Source: Phoronis australis (taxonomy: Eukaryota; Phoronida; Phoronidae). Taken from it: a DNA stretch of 64,000 nt. Shown piece by piece: positions 10,859 through 22,982 of the stretch (position 1 is its first letter; every line of letters begins with the position of its first letter). The notes under the pieces are model-generated. The model was given only the letters and a program-made list of their open reading frames with translations, had not been told where the DNA came from and made no database searches. The position numbers and the translations under genes were made by a program. Location of the stretch: positions 479,267 to 543,266 of the forward strand of contig NMRA01000091.1 in assembly GCA_002633005.1 (NCBI GenBank). Direction: 5' to 3'.

Positions 10859-13800
10859 GTAAGTAAATGTTTGTAAAACTGATTATTTTCAGCCACCACA
10901 CTTGTCTGAATTTAACGTCTATGTTTCGCGAAACAGTTACATAATTATAATTTATACAGTTGCGTCATACATTTTCTTTAAGAACCGTATCTTTGTCATT
11001 GATCATTTGAGATCCCCAAACATGTGTAATTTGCTTGCAGGTTACTCATGGCCATCGCGCTGTATGCATTCTGCTGATTTTTTAAATTAATACTTGCGCA
11101 GGAAGTGTCTCACATAAGTGGATGTCGTTGGTTGTTAAACTTGAGTTTGCAGTTCCAGTAAGCACACAGCTCAGTTCAAAATGTTGCTTTTGAACACCCA
11201 CTAAGGTGCCCATTCTAAGAAAACTGACTTGGCTAAGAAAAATTTTAAATTTCAGCTAACTTTATGTTAAAAAACTTAAATTTGTCTCGACTTTCTTTCA
11301 AGAAAGAGATTTTAAGCTTGGCTTAAGTTTTTTACTAACTTACTGGATTTGGAAGTTTCGAATTTTGAAGGTAGAGATAAATGTTAGGCTTAAGACAAAA
11401 ACAAACTTAAGTTTCCCAGTCTGGACTTGACACCCACGCCATGATGTTTATTTTTTCACTGTAAACCTAGTGGACTTTGACTTGGACAAATACCGTAAAT
11501 GTTCTTGACAATGTATACCCACATCAAATCTTGGTGATACAAAACAGCAAATGCGAGGATAAAATGTGAAATCTGACAATTTTCATTCACAGTGCAACGT
11601 TTTCTTAATTGCTTGCCTTGTTACTGAGATTTTTTTAACTTACAAATAATGTACTGTTGATCCCATGACAATTATAATTATAAAAACAATGCCATTGCAC
11701 ATTTTTACTGACTTTCTTTATTCAACCAGTGATCACGATAGCTCAGTTCATTAGAGCATCTGCATGATTAGCAGAGAGTCACGGGTTGGAGTCCTGCTCG
11801 GGACAGAGATATTTTCAAACTTAGCAACAGATAACGTGATGTGACCAACAGATGGCATTTAAGAATTCTTACTTATATGATAATTCTCCACCTATTTAGA
11901 GCAATATGGCCCCCAAGTGAAATTCTTTGACTCCACAAAAATAAGGATGAGGAAAATGTCATTGCACTGCAAGCATGGTTTGTGCTTTGTAAAAGTCCCG
12001 AACAACTTATGGTTAATTTTGCATTATTCGCAGTAAAGTAGCAGGTCTTTGAAAAAAGGATAAGTGGCAATTTTTGCAATTATTTTTGTATGAAACAAGT
12101 GGAGAATGACCATGTTCCATATCAATGCTCTGACTTATAAATGCACAAAATATACACTGCCTGTATCCTTCATTATGCGACCACATACCAGTTTCCGGAT
12201 GGATTCAACGTATTTTGTGTCATAGTGGACATTTTCATGTTCCAAATTAACACCTCTAGAAGTACACCATTTGCGGTGCATTCGTGGGCGCATTTCAACA
12301 TTGCTCTTGTTGAGCTAGTACACTTTGAATAGCATAATGTTGATATGTTTAGCTGTTGATGGTAGGTACATGGTGCAAGATGAAAGTGATGGTCCTCTGG
12401 TGTCCATGGATCTACGTGACTTTGTCATGACTGTCGGTGCACGCTCACCCAGCCCTGGCGGGGGCTCTGTCTCTGCCATGGTCTCAGCTATGGTGAGATA
12501 ACTAGTAATTGGCTGGCGTTGTTTTGCCCCCAGCTACATAACCTTGGAATATGAATAATGAAGATGATGTATAACAAATAGTTTTACATATTTAGAAAGA
12601 AACGTATGGGATTTGGGTGTGAAATTAACATGACATTATTATAAAGAGGTTAGAAGTGGGGTAACGGACAGGTCCGTGTTGCACATGATTGATGTCTAAA
12701 CGCTTCAGGTAATACAGACTATCATTCTGTGGCTCGCTTTATGTTTCCCAATCTGGAGCTTTATTCTTATCCTTAAATAGTTACTACATGGAAACTTAAT
12801 TTGTATTTTCATCACGTCATTTTCACTGTCTTTATTCGGCATTGACTTGTTCCCTACAGGGGGCAGCATTGGGTAGCATGGTAGGATTTCTCACTTATGG
12901 CAACAGGAAGTTTGATGAGTTGGATAGCCAGATGCGTAAGCTGATTCCACCGTTCTACCAAGCCATGAAAGATCTCATCCCTATGGTGGATGCTGATGCT
13001 ATGGCCTTCAATGACTACATGGTAAACATTGGCTCGATGTAATGGCGTATTAGTTTTAAGGATCTTGTTCTGATTCAGTCTGATATAAGTGACCTAAATT
13101 GTATCATGGCCCAGAGTATTGTGTGATTAGCTGCAGCAAGGCTGTCCTAAATTGATATCAAAATGTGCCTTGGTTTAACTAATGATATTCTGCAGACGTA
13201 TGCTAAAGTTACGTGACTGTCATTAGTGGGGCCGATAATGAGCGTATATTTAGCAAATTGTTCTAGGGCTAATTGGTTTCAAGAACCCTGGAGCAGTCTC
13301 ATCTCAGTTTTTCAAGCCCAACGAATATGACTTAGGAAGGTTCTGACAGCCATACATCTTATCAAGATAGTGTGCATGTGCCGTCAATTTTTTCGTTATT
13401 GACATTGGTCCTGATCTTAACGAGGACAAAATATTGAGCAACTAAATGACAGATCAGCTGCTGGCTTTAATTGATGGACATATTCAAATTAGCAACGAGC
13501 AGGGCTTGAAATAGTAATCGCTAAAGGTGTATCAGTTGTAATAGTTTATTGTTTTCTGATGCAGATGGCGCTGAAGCTACCCAAAAACACGGAAGAGGAG
13601 GAAACTGTGTAAGTGGATACCGGACTTTTGTACTTGGTATTTGTCTAGGCCAGGGAACGTCAATTGTTAAAAGGACGTTCTCGGCAACAAAAGCAGTATT
13701 AAAGAAGTTAGCAGTAGTGCGAAATTGAATCAACCAGCTCCGCAGTAGCAGCCTAACATTCTGCCACTGACCTTAACCCCTCACTTTCAATGGTAAAGAC

Positions 13801-16800
13801 ACCAGCGCTGTTTTCAACAAATGTCTGACAGACAACGGTGGGAATTGGCGAGTTGTAAAATCACTAAACCATCAGTTGCTCTCTAGCTCTGGTCAAAGCT
13901 TCTAACCTCAACAACAACTAATAATCCTAAAAATGTGTTTTGGCCATGAAACTGATCGTGTCCTTTTCATAGAGAATTTGCACTTCAGCTTTGATGAAAT
14001 GTTTTGTTGTACCGGATTTGATGTGATAATTTAACGTGCACTTGTCATGTCTCGCTTTCTGTTCCCAAATTCACTAAATAATTTGAGTAATTGTTCGTAA
14101 CTGTAGCATCCTTGTACAAATATCTTGCTTGAGATAATGACTAATAATTAGTGTGAGTGACCTGTGTACTATTTTGCAAAATAATCACAGCGGGGGGTTA
14201 GATGTCCTTTAAGCTGTACCAGATATGAATAGGCCACATTGTTGGGTTCATTGCACGAAACACCCTTTCTGCAACTGGTTTGTATAAGCTGAAGGAAAAT
14301 GTTTCGATTAATTCTCCAGCCCTTTGATTTGTTCAAATAGTTAACTATTCTATTGGTCCTCCCAGTTCCCAACTTTACTTAATATGCTTTCAACAAAGTG
14401 TTTGATTTTTGTAATGAACTTTTGCAAGATGGGGCCAAGGTTTGCATGATTTTATCAGTTTCACGTGAATAAAGCTATCGTTAATGGCCGCATCTTCCAC
14501 AAATGTGACCGATACGTTATTACAGAAGGACAGAGGCTCTTCAGCACGGCCTCAGGACAGCCATCCAGGTACCCATGGCTGTTATTAAGACAGCGAACAA
14601 ACTCTGGCCATCCATGACAGAATTGGGCAAAATTGGTAATTATGTACTTGATGTTGTACACAATGAATATTGTTAATAACTACTGAGTGGTCTGTACTAG
14701 GTGGATGGTATATATCTAGAGATGGGCAGTTTCAGTTCCTAGCACTAGCAGGGTCTCTTTGTTAACTCAGACATGTAGCTTCCTGTAGTGTCCTCATTCA
14801 GCCAAGGCCTTTCAAAGGTGCACTTTGCCCTGTTTAATTGGCTAAAAACAAACGTGGGATTAAGCCTTTTACACTTTTACTCTGATAATATTCCTTAACG
14901 TGATGCGTTTCATTTCCATTGCTAACTCAAGTCACAGACAATGCGTACACGCGCCATTTTGGAATTTGCTACTTCACGGTTGGCCAACCCCAATAAACTC
15001 TGAAACGTTGTCGGAGTTTGTCGGGGTTGGCCAACTAACAGTGCTAAGAATGGTGAAAGTTGTTTAAGTTGTCGAATTATGCTTGATATATGTGTTGCAG
15101 AATGATCAGTTCTTGGCATGGAATATCAAAACCTTTTAAATCATCTGGCAGGCTTGAATTGAAGTCTAGTTGCACACTTTCCGTCAAAGATCCAACTTTT
15201 GTTTTAGACTACTTACAGCTATGAAATTGATCTCCAGTCGTTCTTTTCTCTAATCATCGGTGATTTCTGGTCTCAGAAAGAACTGACGTTTGTTATTGCT
15301 TAAATCCAGGCTCAACAAGTTGACTTGTCATGGTGGGTCATTTTTGTTATTGCTTAAATCCATGCCCAACAAGTTGACTTGTCATGGTGGGTTATTTTTG
15401 TTATTGCTTAAATCCAGGCTCAACAAGTTAACTTGTCATGGTGGGTCATTTTTGTTATTGCTTAAATCCAGACTCAACAAGTTGACTTGTCATGGGTCAT
15501 TTTTATTATTGCTTAAATCCATGCTCATCAACAAATTGACTTGTCATGGTGGGTCATTTTTGTCATTGCTTAAATCCAGGCTCAACAAGTTGACTTGTCA
15601 TGGTGGGTCATTTTTGTTATTGCTTAAATCCAGACTCAACAAGTTGACTTGTCATGGTGGGTCATTTTTTGGCAGAAATTCTTTTCAAGCCCTGAAACCA
15701 TTTCTTATTTGAGTAGATGTGTTATGAACTGGTAGGTAGTATGCTCTACTGTCTGGTTGCAGGAAACATTTCATGCAAGTCAGATCTGCAAGTGGGTGCA
15801 AAGTGCCTGGAGACAGGAGTCTGGGGGGCGTATCAAAACGTCATGACCAATCTCAAAGACCTGAAAGAAGAGGATATCAGGAAGAAGGTATTTTTATGTG
15901 CCCACATATTTATATGTGGAGGCATTATGCCGTCATATCCGTCCGTCCGTCCGGGCGGGGTCCGTCCGGCATCTACTGCTCTATCTCCAAAACCCTTTGA
16001 CTTGCATTCATGAAATTTGGCACATATGTTCCATTTATGAATGGAACGGCATGAGCGAACTTTCGGACAGATCCGACTACCGGTGTGCCCCCTAGTGGCA
16101 ATTTTAGTTTTTTACGCTTACCTTTGTATCTTCAAAAGCCCTGAACGGATTTTCATGAAATTCGGTATGTAGGCACCTATTAGTGAGTTGACGCTATCCT
16201 CCTGTTTTCGAATGGATTCGACGTAGTTTGCGCCACCTAGTGGCCATTTTTACTGTTTTTGTCCACCCCTCTATCAACCAAACCGTTCAAAGGACAATTG
16301 TGAAAATTGGCATGTATGTGCTTCCTATAACGAGGACGATTGATGATGATTTTCCGACGATTTTGACTACTGTGGCACCTCCTAGTGGCAGTTTTGTTTT
16401 TGTTGGGCCTATGGCTGTATCTCCTAAACTGCTCTTAGGATCTTTATACTTAATTTATCAAGTGTATTTATATGATGTTGACTACGGATGACGACGACTG
16501 GCAATTTTAATTTTTTTACGTTTAACTCAGTATCTTCAAAGGTCCTCAACAGATTTTCATAAAATTTTAAATATAGGCTTCTATTGGTGTGATGACGCTA
16601 TCTTCCTGTTTTTGGATGGAATGGAGGTATTTTGCACCACCTAGTGGCCATTTTTTGCTATTTTCAAATCTTGTTTTTGGTGTCCACCCCTGTATGTTCT
16701 CAATATGAAGATGACCTTTGATGATGGTGACTGACTACTATGGCGCCTCCTAGTGGTAGTTTTGTTTTGCGCCCATAGTTGTATCTCCTAAAGCCACTGC

Positions 16801-18299
16801 AGAATCTTTCCTAAATTTTGTAAGTGTATTTATATGAAGATAACAACAGACGATGACGACAACTTTCAGGCCGATCCAACGGGCACTGTGCCCACTAGTG
16901 GCAATTTCATTTTATTCTGTTTTCCTTTGTTTCTATGATGTTCCTTGGCAGACTTTTATGAAATATGGCATGTTCCTGTTTTTGGATGGATTGTATGTTT
17001 TTGCGCCATCTAGTGGCCATTTTTATGATACAAATAAATAACCCTAAAAGCACACCATTTGCAATGCATTCATGGGCGTTCTTGTTTGTAAAAAAAGGTT
17101 TAGTCAAATTGTTCAAGCAGACTGCAAAATTTTGCTTGGGTATGATAGCATCTCACGAAGTTAGGACACAAATGTTCACAATTACATTGTTAGTAGTCTT
17201 CAAAAAATGAAAAGAAAAAGTGAATTTAGGACTATTTTATTTGTCCAAAATTCGTGAGGTTTTATGGTAAGGCAAAATCTAGATTGTCTGAAAGGTTGAG
17301 TGCCTGAACTGGGGCAGTCAAAGACTAGGATCAAGTGAAGATTTGACTTATGTTTATGGACTTCAAGTTATACCATATTTCTAAAATGTCACTTTGAGGA
17401 TTTCAGCTTTATTCATTCTTCTGCCTGTGTTAATGGAGCAGACTAAAATGTTTGCTGTATATTGCATGATGCTATTCTAACCTAGACATTGGATTTTTGT
17501 CTCTGTACAATGCCTCTATTTAAAATATGGTGAGATCTTAAAACGTAATACTTTTATAATTTTTTGAGTAATTGAAATGTTAATGAATAACTAGACATGT
17601 TTTGTATATTCAAGTTAAATGCATCTCTTCCAAAATACACAAAACAAAGATTAAGAAAGAAAAATGAAAGGCAAGTTAATGTGATGTAGGACCCTCGAAA
17701 AATGGTCACATTTGGGAAACTTTGGAACATTGTATCTCAGAAATGGCTTATTGAATTTATATGAAACTTTCAGGCGCCATAATTAATGCACCGTTCTCCA
17801 AAATGCGTTAACAATTGTTTATTAAATTTTACACCTCTCCATGAGGGGCTATCAAAAAGGGACTTTTATGATTTTTATGAAAAAAGGAAAAGTTGTATGA
17901 ATTTAAAAATAAAGGTCTTAGAAAACTCTAACTGAATATTTGAGATTTCACCTTGAATATTTATATTAAAAAAAATTTAGACACTTTATTGATACCATTG
18001 TTCTACAATCAATGTACCCATGTTTTTCTAAAGTTGATTCAAAAGGTGTGTCAGATTTAGTAAAATGTCAAAAATAGAATTCTGCAAGCTTTCTACTTTC
18101 AGAAAATTTATACTTTAAAAATTTATTTTTGGTTAAAATCTTTAGTTTTGTGGTTATTCAGCTGAATACACAGGCTTATTTACATGACCTTCAACATCAT
18201 ATTTGTGACCTTCAGATCCAGGAGGAGGCTGATAGTGAACTGATGCTCGCTCAAAATGGCTGTAAGGATGTGTTAGCTGTCATTGAAGCAAGGAAATGA
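10797..18299 (+). CDS. FTCD: Formimidoyltransferase-cyclodeaminase, C-terminal cyclodeaminase half (5' part not found)
   Basis: Seven exons with matching phases (10797-10858, 12366-12492, 12860-13021, 13565-13608, 14526-14635, 15763-15887, 18216-18299) encode 237 aa ending in TGA. The product resembles the C-terminal part of vertebrate FTCD: linker RLGLNSLGAFKPKERIIEYM, then GARSPSPGGGSVSAM, LGSMVGFLTYGNRKF, MRKLIPPF, VDADAMAF, LKLPKNTEEEE and CKSDLQVGAKCLETGVWGAY. In the known enzyme this domain converts 5-formiminotetrahydrofolate to 5,10-methenyltetrahydrofolate plus ammonia in the cytosol, the last step of histidine-derived one-carbon transfer. The formiminotransferase domain (about 300 residues) should precede it. 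I find no such exons upstream, so they are outside the window, missed, or absent. No start codon is assigned. The introns are full of repeats. Confidence 0.92.
11732..11804 (+). repeat. tRNA-like sequence (tRNA pseudogene or SINE head)
   Basis: 73 nt fold as a tRNA: D-stem GCTC/GAGC, a perfect anticodon stem TCTGC/GCAGA around loop ATGATTA (GAT at the anticodon position), and a B-box-like GGGTTGGAGTCC. The acceptor pairs 5 of 7, the T-stem is imperfect and TTCGA is TTGGA, so a functional tRNA is unlikely. It lies within an FTCD intron. Confidence 0.55.
12176..12300 (+). repeat. Dispersed repeat family A, 3'-end fragment
   Basis: Shares TTTCCGGATGGATTCAACGT, GTACACCATTTGCGGTGCAT and CGTGGGCG with the end of the longer copy at about 17000-17095. 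Confidence 0.7.
12366..12492 (+). CDS. FTCD: FTCD exon (cyclodeaminase start, PGGGS motif)
   Basis: Completes the GAG codon across the junction and encodes YMVQDESDGPLVSMDL through GARSPSPGGGSVSAMVSAM. It ends at a GTGAGA donor in phase 0. Confidence 0.92.
12860..13021 (+). CDS. FTCD: FTCD exon (LGSMVGFLTYG helix region)
   Basis: 54 codons between TCCCTACAG and GTAAAC. It encodes GAALGSMVGFLTYGNRKF and VDADAMAFNDYM and is strongly conserved with vertebrate FTCD. Confidence 0.93.
13565..13608 (+). CDS. FTCD: FTCD microexon-sized exon
   Basis: A 44-nt exon encoding MALKLPKNTEEEET, matching the RLPKNTPEE segment of FTCD. GATGCAG acceptor; GTAAGT donor in phase 2. Confidence 0.88.
14526..14635 (+). 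CDS. FTCD: FTCD exon (helical VRTEALQHGL region)
   Basis: Completes a GTA codon and encodes RTEALQHGLRTAIQVPMAV through MTELGKI. It ends in phase 1 at GTAATT. Confidence 0.9.
14814..15062 (+). repeat. Dispersed repeat family D, copy 1
   Basis: Begins GCACTTTGCCCTGTTTAATT like 35708 and 45011. It shares CGCGCCATTTTGGAATTTGC and GGTTGGCCAACCCC with the 45 kb copy in opposite orientation. It contains a hairpin at 14979-15035 (arms GTTGGCCAACCCC...). The right boundary is uncertain. Confidence 0.55.
15293..15668 (+). repeat. 54-nt minisatellite, about 7 copies
   Basis: The unit begins GTTATTGCTTAAATCCAGGC and ends GGTGGGTCATTTTT. Most copies are nearly identical; one is shortened and one has a small insertion. 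Because 54 is divisible by 3 it forms a spurious repetitive ORF. It sits in an FTCD intron about 95 nt before the next exon. Confidence 0.93.
15763..15887 (+). CDS. FTCD: FTCD exon (NISCKSDLQVGAK region)
   Basis: GGTTGCAG acceptor. It encodes GNISCKSDLQVGAKCLETGV and a following LKDLKEEDIRKK helix, ending in phase 0. Its GTATTT donor lies about 10 nt before a long family A repeat. Confidence 0.92.
15897..17095 (+). repeat. Dispersed repeat family A, long copy with eight CTAGTGG-type modules
   Basis: Starts GTGCCCACATATTTATATGT and a CCGTCCGTCCG run. Modules then alternate around CCCCCTAGTGGCAATTTTAG (about 16087), GCGCCACCTAGTGGCC (16230), GCACCTCCTAGTGGCAG (16375), a diverged copy (about 16490), GCACCACCTAGTGGCC (16634), GCGCCTCCTAGTGG (16742), CCCACTAGTGGCAA (16891) and GCGCCATCTAGTGGCC (17003). 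This is a roughly 400-bp higher-order unit repeated nearly three times. It has no protein-coding content and lies in the last FTCD intron. Confidence 0.85.
17677..18200 (+). mobile_element. Family B MITE-like element, diverged copy
   Basis: Starts GATGTAGGACCCTCG and shares GGAACATTGTATCTCAGAAA and GAAACTTTCAG with the copies at 41595, 47097 and 50185. The end is degenerate. It abuts the final FTCD splice acceptor. Confidence 0.6.
18216..18299 (+). CDS. FTCD: FTCD terminal exon
   Basis: Acceptor GACCTTCAG. It encodes IQEEADSELMLAQNGCKDVL and ends VIEARK then TGA. The acceptor lies just past a family B MITE-like element. Confidence 0.9.
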   Translation: MQEEADSELMLAQNGCKDVLAVIEARK

Positions 18300-21200
18300 G
18301 TGACGTGCGGAGACAGACGATATCAACCAACAAAAAGCTCTGTATTTTTTGAAAACAGTGTTTTGTCTTTTGCCATTTGCTTATAAAGTTATGTCTTTCG
18401 TGTGTGTTTTGAATGCAAATTAGTACTTGTACGGTCCTTTGAAATGTGTGATAACACATTGTGACTTAGTCACTGTGTATGTTTTTGCGAATAAGCTGGC
18501 ATCACATAAGCGAGAGATATCGAGCCCAAATTTTTGGTTTGGTTTGCATTTATTTTTATCAATGCGTGTTTGCGCTTGTCTTTGCCATTTGAGCACTTAA
18601 AATTCAAGGTCCTATGTAACTTATAGAGATGTAATGATAGAGTGTGATTTGCAGTGATGTTTGGCTTATCCTGTGTGGAAAGAGGGTGGAGCTTTGTCTA
18701 TGCGTCTTGTACTACTTAAATTGCTTGAGTAGAGATTGCAATGGCGTACCAATTTATCTATGACTGAATCAGATATTTAATAGCAAAAGCCAAAAATAAT
18801 CCCAAAATAAGAGGGGGATTAATCATGAAAGCGACTTGATCAAAATCAGAAAACCTATTACACTTCTCGGTCATTCGCATTATCAGGGCACACAAGACAC
18901 AGTTGATGGACATAACCGACTGGTTTCAACGAAACCAGATTTGGTTACTGATCTTGATGTGCTGTTAGCTTGGTATGTCTCAATGTGATTCTGGAGATGG
19001 AAATGGATCTATGCTTGTGTAAGTAACCATGTATCCAACTGTCACCCATGAAGGTTACTTAGTAGTCATAATCTGTGACTGATACTATTGCTGTACTCGC
19101 GTTCCATTTGCCGTCCAAAATTCCGGGGCTTTAGCGAGTACGTCAAGTACGTACCTTGAGTGGTAGTCGTACTTAAAATGGTGGATGGTCGTACTTAAAT
19201 TGAGGTGTGGTGGCCAAGAAGCGGGCCCTTACAAAAATACCAATTTCCGGCTGTTCAGCCGAGTATTAATTACAGAGCTTAATTGCTATGCATACTGGGT
19301 TGCTCTCTTGATCCAAACATCTGGTATTATTTACCATGTGTTCATGAGGTTTGGTTGAACGGTGTGCAGCTCACGGCCATTACTAAGGTCAGCATGGAAT
19401 TGTTTTGTATTTTTAAGGATTCGTGCAATAGAATCTCCAAAAATAGTACAAACTGAGGACAAATATGTTCCATGAACATTAGAGTAATTAACTTTTATTT
19501 ACTTTGAAGTTTGTGAAACCAATGACAATGGATGGTCAGGTCACTCTGTCATTCCAACATGCATTGTCAAGGTTTCGTTATCTTTTTTGTATTTGAACGG
19601 ACTAAAATGAAAGATTTTGGAGGCGCGTATGAAGTACTGAGAGATCTAACAGATCACTGTACCTCCATTTAAGTATGACTGTACATTGTTTTCAGTAGGA
19701 CCACTGGTCAAGGCATGTACTGCGATTAACGGTTCCATTCGACGTGGTGTGTCCCATTAAGTTATGGTGCAGTGTTCACTTGTTCTGTTTTGTTTGTATT
19801 GCACAGTGGCAGCTTGTTGTCTTCTTTTGGACAGTTATCTCTCTCTAGACCTGGGCTCTGTTTCATGGACAGTGACCTAAGACTTGGACATTTATCTCTC
19901 TCTAGACCTGGGCTCTGTTTCATGAACAATGACCCAAGACTAGAGACAAAAATTTGGTCTTAAGCTCAAAACAGGTATTTTAAAATTAAAGCAATCTCAC
20001 TCAAGCAAATGTGCAGTCTCTGAGAATGAACACATAACTGCTGGTTATTGAGATAATTTCTAGACTGCGGGCGCTCGTAATTACTCGGATAAATCTTTTT
20101 TCAGCACTTGGGAAGTAATAGCATCAGACCAAATTTCTGCTTTGAGTCTCGAGTCTATCATGTAACAGACCCCATTCTTTGATAAATATAATTGCAAGGA
20201 TATAGATGCTGAAAGTGATCCAAGTCCCTGCATTGATTTTTAGGTCATTTTGAAAGAGGAGTTGAACTACCTTTTTATAGGTTTTGTTGAAAAGGAGGTC
20301 TGAGCCTTTATAAATATATTCATTACAAGTAATTATTCTGATTAAGCTCTACATGTATATCAAATTTAGTGTCCACAATTTTCTTTTAATATGTATTTTT
20401 CTTTTGATTGACAAGATTACTGATGACTTGTGAAAGCTATTAGCAACTAGTATTATTGGACATAGAAAATGTACAAACAGAGAGATTTACTTATACAACA
20501 GAAATAGCGTTTAATTGAAGTGTATTTTTTTCTCACAATTCAACATTCCATTGTAGCCGTCCAACCACTTTCAGTGGCAGCCATTTTGTTAGTGAGGTTG
20601 TGATCTCGCATTAGCGTGATCTAACTAGTTCATGCATGTGAACCTGTGGACATCAGTTGTTACTGAATGTTGTGAGGCTCTTATTCCAAACTGACGGCAC
20701 TGGTGTTATTGCAGACATGCAGGTAATTTATAGGATGGCATAGTACGGTGTTTTTACTGTGCATAGGCAGATTTCGGGGAGCAGATCTTTCCTTTTGAAC
20801 ACGACCAAAAAACTGCTACTATTCCTTCGCTGGTTTACTCTTCGTAGTCATAAAATGACGAAGTAGTGAAGATATAATGTCATAAGAAAGACCAGTGCTT
20901 CCACAAATGTGCTGAAAGATTTTGGGAACGTAGTTAAGTTCCCGAATGGGACTGTTTCACACAAGTGGCCATTTACCCCTGAACCTACTGAATTTGGTGA
21001 GGTAACAAATTACACTGGACCTTCCAAAAAATACCTGTATTCTGCCAACCTTTCTTGTTAGGCTTCATTTTGAAGCTAAAGTGAATTAGATGAATTTTTA
21101 TTTGTAATCGTGAGACTGTTGAAAGATACACTGTTTTGTCATTTTTATTGAATGTTACTGTACACGTATGTCTGTTAAGAATCTAGTTATATTTGTTTTT

Positions 21201-21600
21201 ATCTTTATATAGTGGAGTATTTTTGTAAATGTGACTTGGTACCGTTTGAAAATGTTGGCTTGCTTATTGCAATAAATTGTTTGACTCTTCTTTCATTATC
21301 TTCAATTAGCAACATTGGTGGTTCGGTGAGGATCTGTGTTTGTCCACAAAGAAAATTTTTAGACTTTTATTATAAAGTGACAAACCAAATATATCACATT
21401 AATTTTGAGTAAACTGCAAGTGCATACTTCAACCGTTGTTTAATTATTTTTGTCTACAACCGGATAAACATCAAATGAATTATTCCTCAGGCTAAAGCAG
21501 TTTGATTTACAAGAGCAATGTATAGTTGATATGTGCCTACTGTGTGCATTGCAAATAGCAAAGATATAAGGAATGGTAATTTATTTTTCAACATTTTTGT
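18300..21600. other. FTCD 3' flank, no gene recognised
   Basis: Presumably contains the FTCD 3' UTR. An AATAAA lies near 21270, but I cannot assign the polyadenylation site. A MITE-like element occupies 19907-20173. No other gene-like ORF was seen. Confidence 0.5.
19907..20173 (+). mobile_element. Family C MITE-like element, copy 1 (about 267 bp)
   Basis: The left end CTGGGCTCTGTTTCATGAAC is answered at the right end by the inverted form (CATGTAACAGACCCC). A partial duplicate of the left end lies at 19849-19890. Similar elements are at 34252-34518 and 34965-35249. Confidence 0.6.
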
Positions 21601-22510
21601 GCACTAGGGTGCAGTGCTAGTCCTCGGAAAATTGGCAAATGCAATCCCGATAGATGAAATTGCTACAAGGGAAACAAAAATTACCACAAGAGATCCATCC
21701 AATAATCAATGCCAATCATGGTCACCATAAAGGTCACGTTTGCCACTTCTAGGGGTTTGCCAGATATAGTGAGGGAGGTACCGAAAGTGAGCACAAAACT
21801 AACAAAATTGGCTCTAGGAGCCACAGCACAAATCTTTCCGAAAATGGGCAAGTTCTGCTTCATCCATGGATAATATATTTGCCAAGATTCAGGAAGAACT
21901 TTTATTAATAGAGAGATATTGAGGCAAACAAAAAATGAAACTGCCACAAGGGCGCATAGTAAAAGTGGGAACCATCCAAAAATCAATGTCGCATAGCTTT
22001 CCATCACTGGAAACACCTACATCAAATTTCGCAATATTATGATTCTTTGAATAGTTTGAAAGAAAGAAAGATATATACCAAAAACGGACACCAAAATACC
22101 AAAAAATGAAAACTAGGGTGTGCACAATACCGGAGATGCCCGAAGATAGGCAGGTGCTGTTGTGTCACGAAGCTCCACCAAGGGAGACATGCAAAAAAGT
22201 AAAATTGCAACAAGAGGGCACAGAATTAGTAGGATCCGTTCATAAATCAATGAAATAAACCGTGCTCTTGATAACAGGTACACATCACCCAAACTCGATG
22301 ATGCTTTAAGAAATTATGTAGATATTGAGGCAGGTGCAAAAACAAAACTGCACGACTAGAGGAGCATAGCAGTAATTGGAATGCCTTTAAGTTAATATCA
22401 GCCATGCTCTGCTCACTAGAAAATATGTTAAATTTCACGACAATCCTCGACCAAACTTGGTAAATACTGAAACAGGCGTACAAAACAAACCGCCACTAGA
22501 GGACATAGCA
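21600..22510 (-). repeat. Dispersed repeat family A, old minus-strand copy
   Basis: Read on the minus strand it shows the family A blocks in diverged form, for example CTGTGCCCTCTTGTTGCAAT, TAGTGGCGGTTTGTTTTG and GCACCTGCCTCAATATCT. Boundaries are approximate. Confidence 0.55.
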
Positions 22511-22701
22511 GTATCCACACATATTTCTATTCACTATACATATATGATAGTTGGAGTTAATAAACTTTGTGTGTCAGTAGAAACTTAACGACTGTGTTTG
22601 TTTTTATGCTGCTCTCCATCAACTTGCAGTGGCTACCTTGTTAGCCAACTATCTATTTACCGTTCAACCAAGAACTGGGTAACCCAACAACACTACAGAT
22701 G

Positions 22702-22907
22702 TCTGCCTCTGTTGTTTTCAACATATCTCTCACAGAGAGAGAGTAGTAGTATATCAGCAAAATGCCCATCACACCTCTGTTGTCTTCAACACATCTCTCT
22801 TAAGACAACACATCTCTCACAGAGAGAGAGAGAGTGAGGGAGAGAGAGAGGGAGTGAGGGAGGGAGGGAGAGAGAGTAGTAGTAGTATTAGTAGTAGTGG
22901 TAGTAGT

Positions 22908-22982
<75 letters not shown>

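Noticed and set aside
11732-11804. Functional tRNA gene
   Set aside because: Two acceptor mismatches, a weak T stem and a changed TTCGA motif.
15290-15712. Repetitive ORF (LLLLKSRLNKLTCHGG)
   Set aside because: Translation of the 54-nt intronic minisatellite.
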